From contig NW_006497648.1 of NCBI RefSeq assembly GCF_000471905.2, positions 353,840 to 417,839 on the forward strand: a stretch of 64,000 nt of DNA. The letters are read 5' to 3'. The DNA is from Amborella trichopoda. Its lineage: Eukaryota; Streptophyta; Magnoliopsida; Amborellales; Amborellaceae. The first letter of the stretch is position 1. Every line of letters begins with the position of its first letter. Under the pieces are notes generated by a model. The model was not told the origin of the DNA. It did not search any database and saw only the letters and a program-made list of their open reading frames with translations. The translations under genes and the position numbers were made by a program. Shown piece by piece: positions 34,166 through 47,517 of this stretch.

Positions 34166-34690
34166 GTTTGTATTGAGCTTAGGCTCTAAACAATCAAATT
34201 AGAGCCTACCTTTAAATAGTGTTGAGAAATGTGGTTTTAATATTAAAAATCATTGTGATAGCCTTAAGATATATTTATTTATTTATTTATAAATTTTAAA
34301 GTTAAAAAAATAGTGTAGATTGATAGATCTATGAAAACTTGAAAATCTTAAAAATTGACGGTCCAAAATTGTGTTACAAAATACACTATTTCCAAAACTT
34401 GAAATCCATTTTTTCCTCGGCTCTATATAAACTTTTCCCTTTATTTATTATAATATTGGGAGAAAGTTTATGCGAGGCATCAACCTCGTCTTATAAATGT
34501 AAAGCACAAGTCATAATCCCATCGAAAAATGTTTGATATAACAGTTTATCTCGACCTCAAGACGTATACAATATAATGCATCTTAGAACACATTGTTTTT
34601 AACGTTCACTTTTAATTTTTCTATTTGATTTATATGATTTTTGGACCATTAAATTTCATAATAAGAGGTAGAAATAGATTTTCAAGCTAG
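34166..34690. mobile_element. MITE family B, two adjacent partial copies
   Basis: The first piece (34166-34440) opens GTTTGTATTGAGCTTAGGC with CTCTAAACAATCAAAT and ends CTATATAAACTTTTCCC, so both termini remain but the interior is reduced. The second (about 34460-34690) carries AGTTTATGCGAGGC, CTCGACCTCAAGACG and TTTTTGGACCATTAAATTTC. An exact junction could not be set. Confidence 0.6.
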
Positions 34691-35139
34691 GTTGCATTTG
34701 GTTTGTCCCTAGAATAGCAAGAAAGCGTGAAAATGCGCCTTTGATTCCTCAAAGTAGACGCATGATAGGGCCAGGAAAACCAACGATTATGGAAAAATTG
34801 GACTGGATTGGCAAAATGGACCGAAAAAGAAAAAAATCAAAATAAAAAATGACAAAATAATAACAAGGGTGTGGGAACTAGATGATCACATGACTGATTC
34901 CCAATCGGGAACGTCGGTTTTTGAAACATTAAATAGTTTGAATTCTTTGGCATCAATTCACTATTTAAGGCTTAGCTAAGAGCAAAACCAACTGGGCCTA
35001 GGCCACGGGGTTACATCCCTAGGGCCTTTGGGATGGTCGTACGCGTCTATTGGTAAACAAAATTAACACCTTCGCCCAGCCTCTAACATCCTCTGATTCC
35101 TTTGATTTTCGATGAGATTCACATCGTTCGAAACAAAAA

Positions 35140-35381
35140 TCCCAAGGAGTGGGGTTTATATAAGGCATCAAGTTTAAACAATCGAAGTAAGGTGCACTTC
35201 AAAACTATTGCAGTTTCAGTTTGGAAAAACCTTACAATAGCATCAAAATATATTGTCATTTTAATTATGAAATTTAAAACTTCTAAAATAGTGCAGATGA
35301 AGCAAATTTATAAATTACTAATTTTTTTTTAAAATGAACGGTTCTAATAATACATTATATGATGAGTGTTTTATTAGTTAG
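35140..35381 (-). mobile_element. MITE family B, partial copy abutting a gap
   Basis: It begins GGGTTTATATAAGGCATC with TTTAAACAATCGAAGTAAGG and includes AATAGTGCAGATGAAGCAAA. It is cut by the N run at 35382. Confidence 0.6.
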
Positions 35382-35401
35382 NNNNNNNNNNNNNNNNNNN
35401 N
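35382..35401. other. Assembly gap (20 N)
   Basis: Twenty N bases; possibly a fixed-size placeholder. Confidence 1.
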
Positions 35402-36102
35402 ATATCCATATATTTTGAAGCCCAATTTGAGGGTATTTTTGAGTCGAAACAATCTTCCCACTGAATTTTTGAGACGCGCCTTAATTCCAGGTGCAAGATT
35501 GACACCGTGTTGTCCATTAAATAACCGCCGCCCCCCTTAATAAATTTCATTCACGAGTTTTACCATTATCAGCCTTGTAGGCCTTGTTTTTATGAGAGAG
35601 ATCAAAGGACCACCATTGGTGACAAGGGAGATCACCTTTCCTTTAATCACTGCCATGTCCTTGAATTCCAAGGGATGGCACATGATACTTACCATCATGC
35701 ATGTCAGATATCTACAACCGAACTAACTGCCACAATAAATTAATTATAGGACCCTAGTTTTGTCTTAATACCATTCTGTACTAGAATTAGAATTGAAATT
35801 TTCCTCCTTTTCAAAAGATTATATACTCCAGCTGGTGCATGCACCTAGGACCTCAGATATTAGAGATGTAACCTTTCCAACCTTGAAAAAAAAAACAGAT
35901 TGTTCATATTTTATGAGTGTATGTATAAAAATAAGGTTCTAAAATTGTAGGGAGATCATCTAATTTTTAGATGGTCGATCTAAGTGTTTTAAAACTCAAA
36001 TTTTTAAAGTCTTTAGAAAATACTCATCTGGTGATTCTAAAGTGGAAAAAAAAGTCTTTTATCAGAGGAGAAAGTAAATATGAAAGGTACACATGCAAGA
36101 AC
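35402..36102. other. Unassigned intergenic sequence
   Basis: No gene or repeat could be supported. The last five bases (AGAAC, 36098-36102) are the probable target duplication of the following copia element. Confidence 0.4.
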
Positions 36103-38075
36103 TAAAAGATAGACATATGTGATCTTTTATCGGGGAATATATATATATATATATATATATTTTTCTTCACCCCTTTCTTTTGGCAAAAGATCACTTACAT
36201 GTGGTCTTTATTATAATAAGATAAATTTCAAAATAAAATCAACATAACAATAAAATCAAGATCTTAACAACTTGATGCCATTGAAACAACTATGCACTAT
36301 GCTTGAGAATAAAAGATAAGATTGCAAGAAATAAACGGTAGTGCCGGAGATTACATCAACCGAGTTTATTACACCCCACACCGAGTCACCACTATCCGAT
36401 GGCGGGGGATCAATGGTCTAACTTCAATCTCGAACCGGGAAAACAAATTTCGGCCAAGCTACACCAATAGAACATGAACCCCTTTGATTACAAACTCAAA
36501 CCCTAGGTGAATTCTCTTAGCAACCTAGTTTGAGAGAGATGGATTCTCTTTTTGCTAAACCCTAAAACCCATAGCCATAAATCCATATTTGAGAAATAGG
36601 AGAGAAGAACTCCATAACCTAAACCCTTAGGTTCTTTCACAATGTGGGAGAGAGAGATCAAACATAAAAGAGATAAACTTTCTTAAGAGAAAGAGATAGA
36701 AAGATACGGTGTAGAGATTTTTTTTGGTAGAGGCAATCTTTTTTTATAGGCTTGGAATAAAATTAGGGTTTCTTAGGATTTTGCTTGCCTCTTCTTGTGA
36801 GATTAAATATATACCGTCGATCAAAGGTGACTTATGGGGTGAGAGATCTGAGCCATCCATTCCATAGATGGGCCATCAATATTATGGAAGATGCATGAAC
36901 CATTATCCCCTGTCCTAAACCATTTTCCCATCAATAGAAATTAAATAAATTAAATCTAATCAAAATATTATGCATACCATAAAATAGCACAAATCTACTC
37001 AATCTTTCCACAAAATCTTTCAAAGATATATCAAGTTAACATTTAGCTAATATCTTCCAACCATATGACCACATGTCATATCACCAAAAATAGGAAAGAG
37101 AATAAGGGTGGGGCGTGCCACCCAAGGGAGGCACTCATGGGCCCCACCTTCTAAATATATGGCGGTCCTATGTGCACAATGGGCCCCTATGATATTTTTA
37201 TATATTTAAAATTAATAAAATAATTTTAGAATATTATTTGAATGTTTAAATAATTGTAAAATCAATATATTTACTTTTATAAATCCAAAGATTTTAAATC
37301 CAAAGATTATAAATAAAATATCCAGGAGTTTATAAAAATTCAAATAATAATCTTAAAATAATTTTCATCATAAAACAAACACAATTAAATTAATTTGATG
37401 GGAAAATGATCCATATGGTTTAGGAATCGACAATCATGGGGCACTCCACCTTCAACTGTGGATTACATACTACACTTGCTTTATCATACCGACTTAGTGT
37501 TTCCCATGACCCACAGTCCAAGCAAGGGCTCATTAGCGGGTCACCAAAGTCTGACCGATGAGCCAAGGGATTGCAATCTCAGTTTATGGATTTCAGGTTG
37601 GCCCCTAGAGATGAGTGAAGGTCACCTAAACCTGATGCGACCATAGCTCCTATGGTGCATAGGGGTATCTCTCGCACATGCATACGCTTCATCCTAAAAT
37701 GTGGATTTCTGGCTTTTCCGAACGATCTATCGATATGCATGCCATGTGATGGTATATGGATGAGGTTTTGGCCCCTGTCTCTGTAGGCCACCATCACATA
37801 CAAAGGTCACACAGTCCCTCGGCTCACTCATCCGGGCATGTTCTCCGACCTCATCAAGGGCCAACCCATAAACCCTCATCGGTTTGTTCTTCATGCTTAA
37901 CATGGGTTTTTCCCAATCGACTAGCCTAGATCGTTAAGCATAGATCGGTATCAACAAATTATCGTTTGCTTAGTATAGTCTACGAGGGACCACACTCCCA
38001 CTGAGTTCATGTTCCACTATATCATTTCATTTTACAAGCACTCATAAGGCCTTTAAAGGCCACATAAACCCAACA
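36103..38075 (-). repeat. 3' LTR of minus-strand copia element
   Basis: Aligned by eye to 41967-43892, with scattered substitutions and small indels. It contains an AT dinucleotide run at about 36140-36160 and plus-strand phrases GGGGCGTGCCACCCAAGGGA and CCGACTTAGTGTTTCCCATG. Confidence 0.9.
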
Positions 38076-38539
38076 TCTCCTACTTGGCCTTATAGGCCTT
38101 ACATTATCTCTTTCTCACTTTCTCTCATTTCCATCTCTCTCTTCCAATTACAATCTCTCTCAAGCATTTTTACTTATTCTTTCAATACATAAATCATGGT
38201 TTTCGCCACCAATCCTTTCACAAAATGATTTATAGAGGTAACCCATTTTTCTCTTTGCTGTTCAGATCTCATCCCAAAAATGGTCGTCGCTCATATTTCA
38301 CATTGCATCGTGAATCATGGACCTATTGTAACAAAAGATCATCACGTACCCTCATCGCATAGGGTCGTAGGTTCATGGGCTCAAAAGAGTTCTTCAAATA
38401 AGCCGCTCCCTTTTATAGCCATACAACCAGCATCAAACATTTAGGTTCCATGGGTGAACAACATTATAGTCGGTTGTTCTATTTAGCATGTCAAATACTA
38501 GCAGGTGCTCCCACTAGAATATTTAGTTTATCTGGATCT

Positions 38540-38905
38540 CGATCTTTCTCAATCTCACCTCAGGTGATAAAAAGATGTTTTTATATGCTTGGAGTTCTTA
38601 TGGAATCGTGGCTCCTTTGACACGCATATCGTCTCCGTGCTGTCGCAGAAAATTCTTACTGCTTCACAACGTACGAGGTGAAAGTCAAGTCGATTGAGAA
38701 ATTTCTTAATCCACACAGCCTCCTCGATCACCAAACAGCACGCCACGTACTCTGCCTTCATGGTGGACAATTTCGTCACATTATGTTTCTTTGATTTTCA
38801 AGAAACCGCACCCCCTCCAAGCATGAATACATATCCAGATGTAGACTTCGCATCATCTGGATTTGTGAGATAGCTTGCACCTGTATATCTGAATATCTAA
38901 GCAGC
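38540..38905 (-). pseudogene. Copia RNase H remnant
   Basis: The minus strand reads GASYLTNPDDAKSTSGYVFM then LGGGAVS, a stop, and KSKKHNVTKLSTMKAEYVAC followed by EEAVWIKKFLNRL and FHKNSKHIKTSFYHLR. This is the C-terminal RNase H of copia polyproteins (family signature STSGYVF and STMEAEYVA). It lies next to the minus-strand 3' LTR, where this domain is expected. The stop in the middle and absence of RT upstream mark it as dead. Confidence 0.85.
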
Positions 38906-38909
38906 TAAA

Positions 38910-40535
38910 AAAACGTGGGACTGTAGCAGCCCCCACTCAATTATTACACATACAACATATACGTTCTCAACATTCTTATGCCTATATCATGAGGTAGCAT
39001 ATCAAGTCTCATGCAATATGTAATTCAATACCCGTTGGTTTCACAATATGCAAAAACCTTTCATGAACCACAAAGGTGCAACCACACTAGACATCTTGAT
39101 AGTAAATTCATAAAAACTAAATTATCTAATCAACACAATATGTGTCAGGGAAGCCTAACATGATCGCATTCTTACAACATTCCCTATGGTTCAAAGTCTT
39201 AGATAATCAAAGATTCTAAATAACTAGAAACATGGGTCAAAGCATATAGGTATTTTTTTAAAAAATGCATGATAGTTTTTCTCCCACTTTCATAAATACC
39301 TTCAAGATACAATATCTTTCTTTTTAATAAAAAAAAATTGACTTGGTATACATATATATGCATCCACAAGCAATAATTATATAATAGTATGACAGTTTAA
39401 AATGATTTTCATAAAGACTTAATGAACCTTGCAAGACTATGTGGTTTTCTCAAAACCATATTCATAGACTTAGGCTTTTTTTTAATCATCAAATTTAATT
39501 TTAAAATACATGCTTAGCCTTCATAAATTATTTTACCGCATTCACTTTTAATTTCCTTCCAAGCCAAGTTCATGGCTACAAAAACAAATCATATATACTA
39601 TCTTATAATTTTATCTAAAATAAAGCATGACTAAATAATGTCTATTAAAGCCATGACAAAATGTTTCATTTTTGGCAATTATAGAGAATTTATCAAGAGA
39701 TCATCATCACATGCAACACATCATATTATAGACATTATTAAGAGGATGGTCACCAAGACCAAGTTCCACCAAGACTCTCCCTTTGTGCTTACATATTTGA
39801 ATGAGCCATACCCATCTCTCGTGTTTTATCCTTAGGGCTCAAAGCCCTTGATCAAATCACATTTCCATGTGTATTACTACCTTAAGTAGTTCACACTCAA
39901 GTATAAGGAGGCACAAAAACACAAGGTATTTAAAACCGACTTTTTTAAATTTGTTAGTACTTATCACTTAATGTCCATACACTCTATACATATTCATAAA
40001 ACAATTAGCCAAAATATAACCAAAGCACATTAAACAAAGTTATTGAACCCCCTTTTTCTATATGACCTTTCCCTATATGGCCTTACCATATAATGTGGGA
40101 TAAAATTCATACCTCAAAACCATATAGTATGGTACCTGAGCTTTCTTGATTCATCGCTTTTGCTTATTTGGCAAACTTTTGTGATCTTGAAAGTACACGC
40201 AACGGATAGAGAATATATTGGTCATTGGTTTCATATGTCACAAAGTGTCCATCGCTTCGACACTTGAATTCTCCTGTCTTACATCGTGAAGAAAATATCT
40301 TCTTCATTTCACTATTTCAAATATCACAATTTCGATTATCCCATTGATATTGAGCGTTTCTATGCTACTACCAAATCTCTCTATATATCCCTGCATTTTG
40401 AAGAAACCAAAATGTTTTTATAGATATTGTGTTTCTTCTTCTTTCTGCTATTCCCAGATCGAATACTCTTCACATAGAGTGTCATATCTTGTCAACTCTG
40501 TATTACCTCTCTCTGAAGTTTTATTATAGTAAATC
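38910..40535. other. Non-coding interior of copia element
   Basis: Gag, protease, integrase and reverse transcriptase homology are not visible on either strand. The sequence is AT-rich with no long frame. Confidence 0.5.
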
Positions 40536-41700
40536 ATACTCATAGCACACTTTAAAACCTTTTTAAATGAGCCCCAAAAAAAGGTCTTCATATTTAGGAA
40601 TCCAAAGATGTATCTTAACATACCACATCTTTTTAATTTACTGCAGAATAAAACTTGAGCATCCCATGATAAAAATATAATATCTTTCAACTCATAAAAA
40701 GTTAATCTTCGAATCCTTTTGATTATTGAAATAGACTCAAAAGAAGATAAAAATAGTGCTCAATTTCATCCCTAAATCATACCATTTAATGAACATTCAT
40801 TTTAGTGACATTCAACTCACAATGCAAGTTTTTTAGTTGAAAATCAGGTTGAGCACTTTTCAATAAAAAATTTGTTTATCTCAATCCTCAAAGAATTTCT
40901 TCTTGAAATCTTTTGTGTTGAAAACTAGACTCAAAATAAAATCATAACATCACAGTTTGAATCCCAAATAATACTTTTCTTTAGAGAAATAAATAAGTGA
41001 CATTCACGTCACAAAATAAATCATACTGCAGAATTCCAGGATGAACACTATTTAATAAAATTGTCTTTTCTCTCTACCTTCATGGAGTTTCCCATTCAAA
41101 CCAATTTTGTTTGAAATTAGACACATAATAGTAACACATATACTTTCACAAGCCTTATATCACTCTGTTACGTAGTCTTGATAAATATAGCTATTCATGC
41201 CTTCAAGGAAGGACATACCAAATTATAGAAAATTCAGGATGATCTCTTTTCAATCTAAAATTTTTATTCATCTTTTTCCATAGATATTTCTCTCTGAAAT
41301 ACACTTTCTTACAAATTAGACTCAGAATGGAAGTAAAAAAACTTAGTGTGAATCATAAAACATTCTATTAAGAATAGAAATTAAATCTTAACTTTCAAGT
41401 TATGAAAATAATTTTCGTTACACAAAACAGTACTTGCGCATCTTTCAATAAATTGATCATATATTGCAAACCATGAGGACTTTCTCAATAAAACTTTGTT
41501 TTGTTTGAAAGTAGATTCAATTTTATGAGTCACGGTCCAATTTCAGATAGAAATAAGATCATTTGATTAGTGAGAAAAATCACAAAACTCAATGGACAGT
41601 TCCTGAATTTTGCATGGTCAAAACTGACACCCTTTATTGTTGAGTCCATAACTCTCAATTCCTATAGGATCTCGCATTGAAATTTTGCAGGTAAATCCTA
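40536..41700. repeat. Diverged ~195-bp tandem repeats in copia interior
   Basis: The motif TAGACTCA or a variant occurs at 40732, 40926, 41118, 41317 and 41512, spacings of 194, 192, 199 and 195 bp. A second motif (CAGGATGAGCAC-like) recurs near 40655, 40850, 41040, 41230 and 41430 with the same period. There are thus five to six old units. Non-coding. Confidence 0.8.
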
Positions 41701-41966
41701 CTCTTAAATACACAAAATATCACTGAAGTATGTAATAGAAAAATACCTCATTATATTCTTCATATCTTTACTCCAAAATAGCCTAAAATACTCATTAGGC
41801 AGCGTGCCTTTTTAGTGTTGGAATATTTCAATAATTCTTAACCGTGGGTGTATTTCTTGACCACAAAGGTCATTAGCTTTCTTATATCTCATTCTCAAGC
41901 TTCATGTAAACTCAATAAAGAGAAAAGACAACTAATAACATCAAGTATCAATAGCTCTGATTACAA

Positions 41967-43892
41967 TAAAAGAAAGACCTATGCGATCTTTTACCGGGGA
42001 ATACATTTTTTTTTTCTTCACCCCTTTCGTTTGGCAAAAGATCACTTACATATGGTCTTTATTATGATAAGATAAATTTCAAAATAAAATCAACATAACA
42101 ATAAAACCAAGATCTTACCAACTTGATGCCATTGAAATAACTATGCACTATGCTTGAGAATAAAAGATAAGATTGCAAGAAACAAAAGGAAGAGTACCGA
42201 AGATTACCTCAACCGGGTTTATTACACCATACACCGATTCCCCATCATCCGATGGCGCGGGATCAACGGTCTAGCTTCAATCTCGAACCGAAAAAGCAAA
42301 TTTCAAATGGAACATGAACCCCTTTGATCAAACCCTAGGTGAATTCTCTTAGCAACCTAGTTTGAGAAAGATGGATTCTCTTTTTGCTAAACCCTAAAAC
42401 CCTCGGCCATAAATCCATATTTGAGAGATAGGAGAGAAGAACTCCATAACCTAAACCCTTACGTTTTTTCACAATGTGGGAGAGAGAGATCAAACATGAG
42501 AGAGATAAACTTTCTTAAGAGATAGAGATAGAAAGATAAGGTGCAGAGATTTTTTTTGGTACAGACAATCCCTTTTTATAGGCTTGGGATAAGATTAGGG
42601 TTTCGTAGGGTTTTGCTTGCCTCTTCTTGTGAGATTGAACATAGACCGTCGATCAAGGTTGACTTGTGGGGGGAGAGATTTTAGCCATCCATTCCATAGA
42701 TGGGGCATCAACATTATGGAATGTGCATGAATCATTATCCCCCTTTCCTAAACCATTTTCCCATCAATAAAAAATAAATAAATTAAATCTAATAAAAAAT
42801 GTTGTGCATACCATAAAATAACACAAGTCTACTCAATCTTTTCACAAAATCTTTCAAAGATATATCAAGTTAATATTTAGTTAATATCTTCCAACCACAT
42901 GACCACATGTCATATCACCAAAAATAGGAAAGAGAATAAGGGTGGGGCGTGCCACCCAAGGGAGGCACTCATGGGCCCCACCTTCTAAAAATATGGCAGT
43001 CCCATGTGCACAATGGGCCCCCATGATATTTTTGTATATTTAAATTAATAAAATAATTTTAGAATATTATTTGAATATTTAAACAATTGTAAAATCAATA
43101 TCCTTAATTTATAAATCCAAAAATTATAAATAAAATATCCAAGGGTTCATAAAATAATAATCTTAAAATAATTTCCATCATAAAACAAAAACACTTAAAT
43201 TAATTTGATGGAAAAATGATCCATATGGTTTAGGAATAAATAATCATGGGGCACTCCACCTTCAACTGTGGATTACAGACTACACTTGCTTTATCAGACC
43301 GACCAGATATTTCCCATGACCCACAGTCCAAGCATAGGCTCATTAGCGGGTCACCAAAGTCCGACCCAATGAGCCAAAGGATCGCAATCTCAGTCTGTGG
43401 ATTTCAGGTCCTCCCTTAGAGACGAGTCAATGTCACCTAGACCTGATGCGACCATTGCTCCTATGGTGCATAGGGGTATCTCTCGCACATGCATACGCTT
43501 CACCCTAAAATGTGGATTTTTGGCTTTTTCGATCGATCTATAGATATGCATGCCATATGATGGCACATGGAAGAGGTTTTAGCCCCTATCTTTGTAGGCC
43601 ACTATTACACACAAGGGTCACACAGTCCCTCGGCTCACTCATCCGGGGCATGTTCTCTTACCTCATCAAGGGCTAATTCATAAACTCTCATCTATTTGTT
43701 CTCCATGCCCAAGTAACATGGGTTTTTTCCAACCGACAAACCTTGATCGTTAAGCACAAATCGGTATCATCAAACCATCGTTTGCTTTAATATGGTCCAC
43801 GAGGGACTACACTCCCACTGAATTCATGTTCCACTGTATCATTTAATTTTACAAGCACTCATAAGGCCTTTAAAGGGCACATAAACCCAACA
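41967..43892 (-). repeat. 5' LTR of minus-strand copia element
   Basis: This is the partner of 36103-38075. Transcription of the element would start within this repeat and run leftwards. The primer site directly abuts its inner end. Confidence 0.9.
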
Positions 43893-43897
43893 CGAAC

Positions 43898-46800
43898 ATA
43901 ATTGTACACTCCCCTAGTGATGGTTTGACGTTTTCAACTTACCCAAAAAAATATAGAATCTTACTTTCCTTCTAATAGATTGTCTAAACGTTGAGCGTCT
44001 TGTTGGGTATATGGCATTTCCTCTCTCATTAAGTGAGAGTGATTAAGAAATAGAATCTGGGTGATTTGCGAAACGGGTCCTAGATTCTTATACCCCAAGT
44101 ACTTGAGGCTATGAGAGTTTTACGTTTTAGAAAGCAATTTCTCAAGGAGGTGTGAGGGTCAGTTCCTAATTAGGATCTTGTTTATATTAGCCTCATGATT
44201 GTTGTGATTAGCCAGAGCTTGAAGTATCTAATCGAGTACAATAGAACTCAAATATTTTTATGAGTAATAGCCATGTATGGGATGGTCATGACTTATGTGA
44301 GATAAGTCTGAATTCTAACACGATACCATTCCATAGCATATGCATCAATGTTTGTATAGAAAGCCACTAGGCCAAATTCATTATCTGAGTTTGGAAGAGC
44401 TAGTGCACATGTGCTTTGAGAGGACCTACGTACTTGTGTTAGAATATGTCCCCCAGGGGTGCACCTGTAATCCATTGATACTCGAAAGATGGGAAGGTCT
44501 GGTTTAGTGACTTTGATGTAACCATTTATGTCTCTCTGACATAAATTGTGGAGCATAGGTCCATTTGATCCACTTGAGATATCGACGGAAGATCATTCCG
44601 GACTAGCCCAATGGATTACTATGATAATTAGAGTTGCGGCCATGAGATCTCACTTAACATTTGTCCAATTAATTATGATGAGAAACGATGAATAAATGTT
44701 TTAAATATTTATTGTGAATTTTGGAGATCAGAGTTTTTTATTGACAAAAATGTATTTTTAATATTCGTTTAGACTTAATTCCATTTGAGGACTGCTACAT
44801 GACACACCCAAGTGACCATAGGGTTGTCATGTAGCATCCCTAACCCTACCATAAGATCAATACTCAGTTGGGTGCTAATCCCAAGGTGGGGAATGTGGAT
44901 GGCATATATTATTTTGTTATGCTCTAATATATTGTTATTTGACTTGTTAAATTATGTTATAACTTAAAGTATATTTGTTGTCACATGCTTATTTGCTTCA
45001 CACAAGTGCCTTTGTTGGCATATGTGAGGTTCATTTTAATTTTATTTAAATATTGAATATAAAGTAAAATCAAAATTTGAATTTGAATTTCAAAAATATT
45101 TTCAAACATATGTGAAGGGGACATTAAGTTCATTGTGGTTGGTTTGAACTATTAGATCTATAAGGTGATTGGCTTTTATAAAGGTGTACTTTTACACATG
45201 TGCGAATTTTACTATTTAATTTATTGCTCATTGCCTTTAATAGATCTCTATACTATTTGATTATTGAAAACTAAGGGCTTTATGTAAGGGCAAGTTGGAT
45301 TCACTTGAAATAAAAATATAAACCTAATGACAAAAAGATAAATTGGCTTTACTTAAGATTTAATATGGTCGATAAGGGTACTAAATCACAACCTTCATCC
45401 TAGTGGTTGGTTGAGGATGGATGACTGGAGTATATTAGCCTCTCATGTGCCTTTGGATAAGTGCATCAATAGTGTTGATGATATCCAATCTTATATATTA
45501 TGTATATATATTTTTTAGGTCTCAAACCCTACCCACATGGAAAAATCGATTTTGCTTGAAGTGAAAGGAGAGAGAAAGAGAGAGAGCAAACCTTAAGACC
45601 TTCACCCATTTCCCTACGAGAGTTCCCATCCTCCATTGATGATATTTGAAGTTTGATGGTGGTCATTCACTCCATAAGATCAAGCTTATCTCACACCATG
45701 ATCAAAGTATTATCTCTCTAAGTTATTTTATATCAAAGATAATTTTATCCTTAATCAAAGGTTCTTTGAAATTTTATTCACAGACATGTTTTAGCTTCCT
45801 TAATCCTTCATTTTGATATTATCTTCATGCCATTTTTACATAGTGTGATCTCTTGCTTGCTTTTGTGTTTTACGCATGGGTAAACCTTTGTTCATGCATA
45901 ATTTCCTTTGATCTACCTTGGACAAATTATCTTGAGTATTTCTTAGTCTTCTTATTCAAATTCTAAAGATATTTAGATTCTCTTATAAGTGTATTTGCTC
46001 CTTTAGAGTTGGAACTTTTGCATGAAAAGTTGTTGTGATGGACAAGTAGACCACCACAAGTAGTTTTATTCTATCTTGCTCCATATTGATATGATTTGCT
46101 CCATTCTTTTTACAAACTATTTTAAATCGATTTTGTGGACTCTAAGAAGTGGTTTAAAAGCTTAGGAGCTTCCTAATTGGATTAGACACCCTTGAGATTG
46201 TAAACCACTATTGCACTATTCATTGGGACAAAATTAAATCCCTAAAAAGCTCGAATTTGTAACCCAGGCATAAGGCGTTCAAACTTTACTTCTCACACGT
46301 TTGTATGCAGATTCATTTGCTGTATTTATAGTTATTAAGTGATTCATGGTTGAAGACATTGTGTATATTAAATGAAAAATAAAATTGTGTTTTTAATCTT
46401 GTGGTATGCACTTGAATGCTACACTTCATTGTTTATGCAAATGGAAATCTCATTGGATTATTTTGATCAAGTGCATGATGTGTATAAGACATTGTGAGTT
46501 ATGATGAGGATAAAGAATGAAGATGAAGTTATTATGTAATTTTGATATACTGAGGAATTTTAAATGCAAGTCATGTAATATGTTGTCTAGATGTATATTG
46601 TGAGTATTTGGACATTATATTGAGTTAATTGTATTTTTGAGTAGGGGATTTGTAAGGGATTTATTAAGATTGAATTTTTATTATTCAAATGTGTATAAAC
46701 CAAGCATGTAGGCTGGATTTTATGTATTGTGATTTTGTAATGAGATATTCATGTATTTAAACCCCTCGAGTTTTAATACAATGAAAAAAATTTAAAGGTT

Positions 46801-47517
46801 CTGTACCTAGCTATTTGGTCTTATACCCCAACTCGTCTCCGAGTTTCTCTATTATAATTTATTGATTTACTCCATCATGTCCTTCTATTAAAGAAAAGTT
46901 ATATCTATGTTTGAGGAAGAACATACACAAGTATGAATTTTGAGTTTCCATATGACTACTTTTTCCTTCAGTTTTCAACCTTTTATGAGACCTCAAATAT
47001 GGTCCTGAGTGAATTTCAAGCATATTCATTGATCCCACTCTATCTATATGTTCATGAAAGTTGAAATTTTAAATTTCTTATTTCAACATTAAAACCACAT
47101 TTTTCGATAGATTTTTGAGCGGCATCCGTAGTTCTAACATTATAAAGTACCATCCTTATATAAACTTTTACCTAACTTTAAAAGTAGGGAAGACATTTAT
47201 AAGGGGATTCTTTAAGTCACATGAACTTCATGGAGTTTCTAGGGTTCACGATACACAATTAGGGAATCCACCATCCATAATCAATGACAGCCAAAGATGT
47301 CCATATCCACCAGAATGGTGGCTTCTTTGGCAATACGCCATAGCAGAATTAGAAAAATCACCTGTTTGAACTGGAATCGCTTGGTTTTGATAGGAAAGTA
47401 CATATACTCCGGGAATCACCAAAGGTGGACTGGTTAAATGGAATCAATTAAAAAAAAAAATCTCAAAATATCGTACATGAACATAAAATATGAAAAATGG
47501 TGAGTATATTTTTTAAA
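43898..47517. other. Unassigned sequence, possibly LTR-like
   Basis: No coding domain was recognised. The purine run near 45568-45590 followed by CCTTCACCC-type text resembles the leader part of a plant LTR, but no partner repeat was found in the window. An 84-codon frame at 47115-47369 (contains KYHPYINFYLTLK and YPPEWWLLWQYA) matches nothing I can name. Confidence 0.35.

Larger units (their letters stand above)
36103..43892 (-). mobile_element. Ty1/copia LTR retrotransposon with 1.9-kb LTRs, minus strand
   Basis: Two direct repeats of about 1.95 kb (36103-38075 and 41967-43892) flank a 3.9-kb interior. Read on the minus strand, each LTR starts TGTTGGGTTTATG and ends ...CTTTCTTTTA or a close variant; a relative at 53269 ends ...CTTTCTTTCA. 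Just inside the minus-strand 5' LTR is a primer site (41953-41966) matching TTGGTATCAGAGC at 11 of 13 positions, the usual copia initiator-tRNA-Met site. A purine tract AAGTAGGAGA precedes the 3' LTR. The flanks AGAAC (36098-36102) and CGAAC (43893-43897) are a probable 5-bp target duplication with one change. The interior keeps only an RNase H remnant, so the copy is non-autonomous. Confidence 0.88.

Noticed and set aside
36103-38075. LTR element first read as plus-strand with ends TGTGATC...CCAACA
   Set aside because: The tRNA primer-like site, purine tract and RNase H remnant all point to the minus strand, and a relative ends in CTTTCTTTCA at that side.
38910-41966. Possible CRISPR-like or satellite array in the copia interior
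   Set aside because: Units are ~195 bp, diverged and spacerless; they fit a retroelement-borne tandem repeat.
44293-44556. 87-codon minus-strand frame
   Set aside because: No domain, no conserved motif and no supporting context.
47115-47369. 84-codon frame with KYHPYINFYLTLK and YPPEWWLLWQYA
   Set aside because: It looks protein-like in composition but matches no family I can name, and nothing on either side continues it.
43898-47500. Possible second long-LTR element
   Set aside because: Leader-like text is present, but no partner repeat, primer site or coding domain was found.
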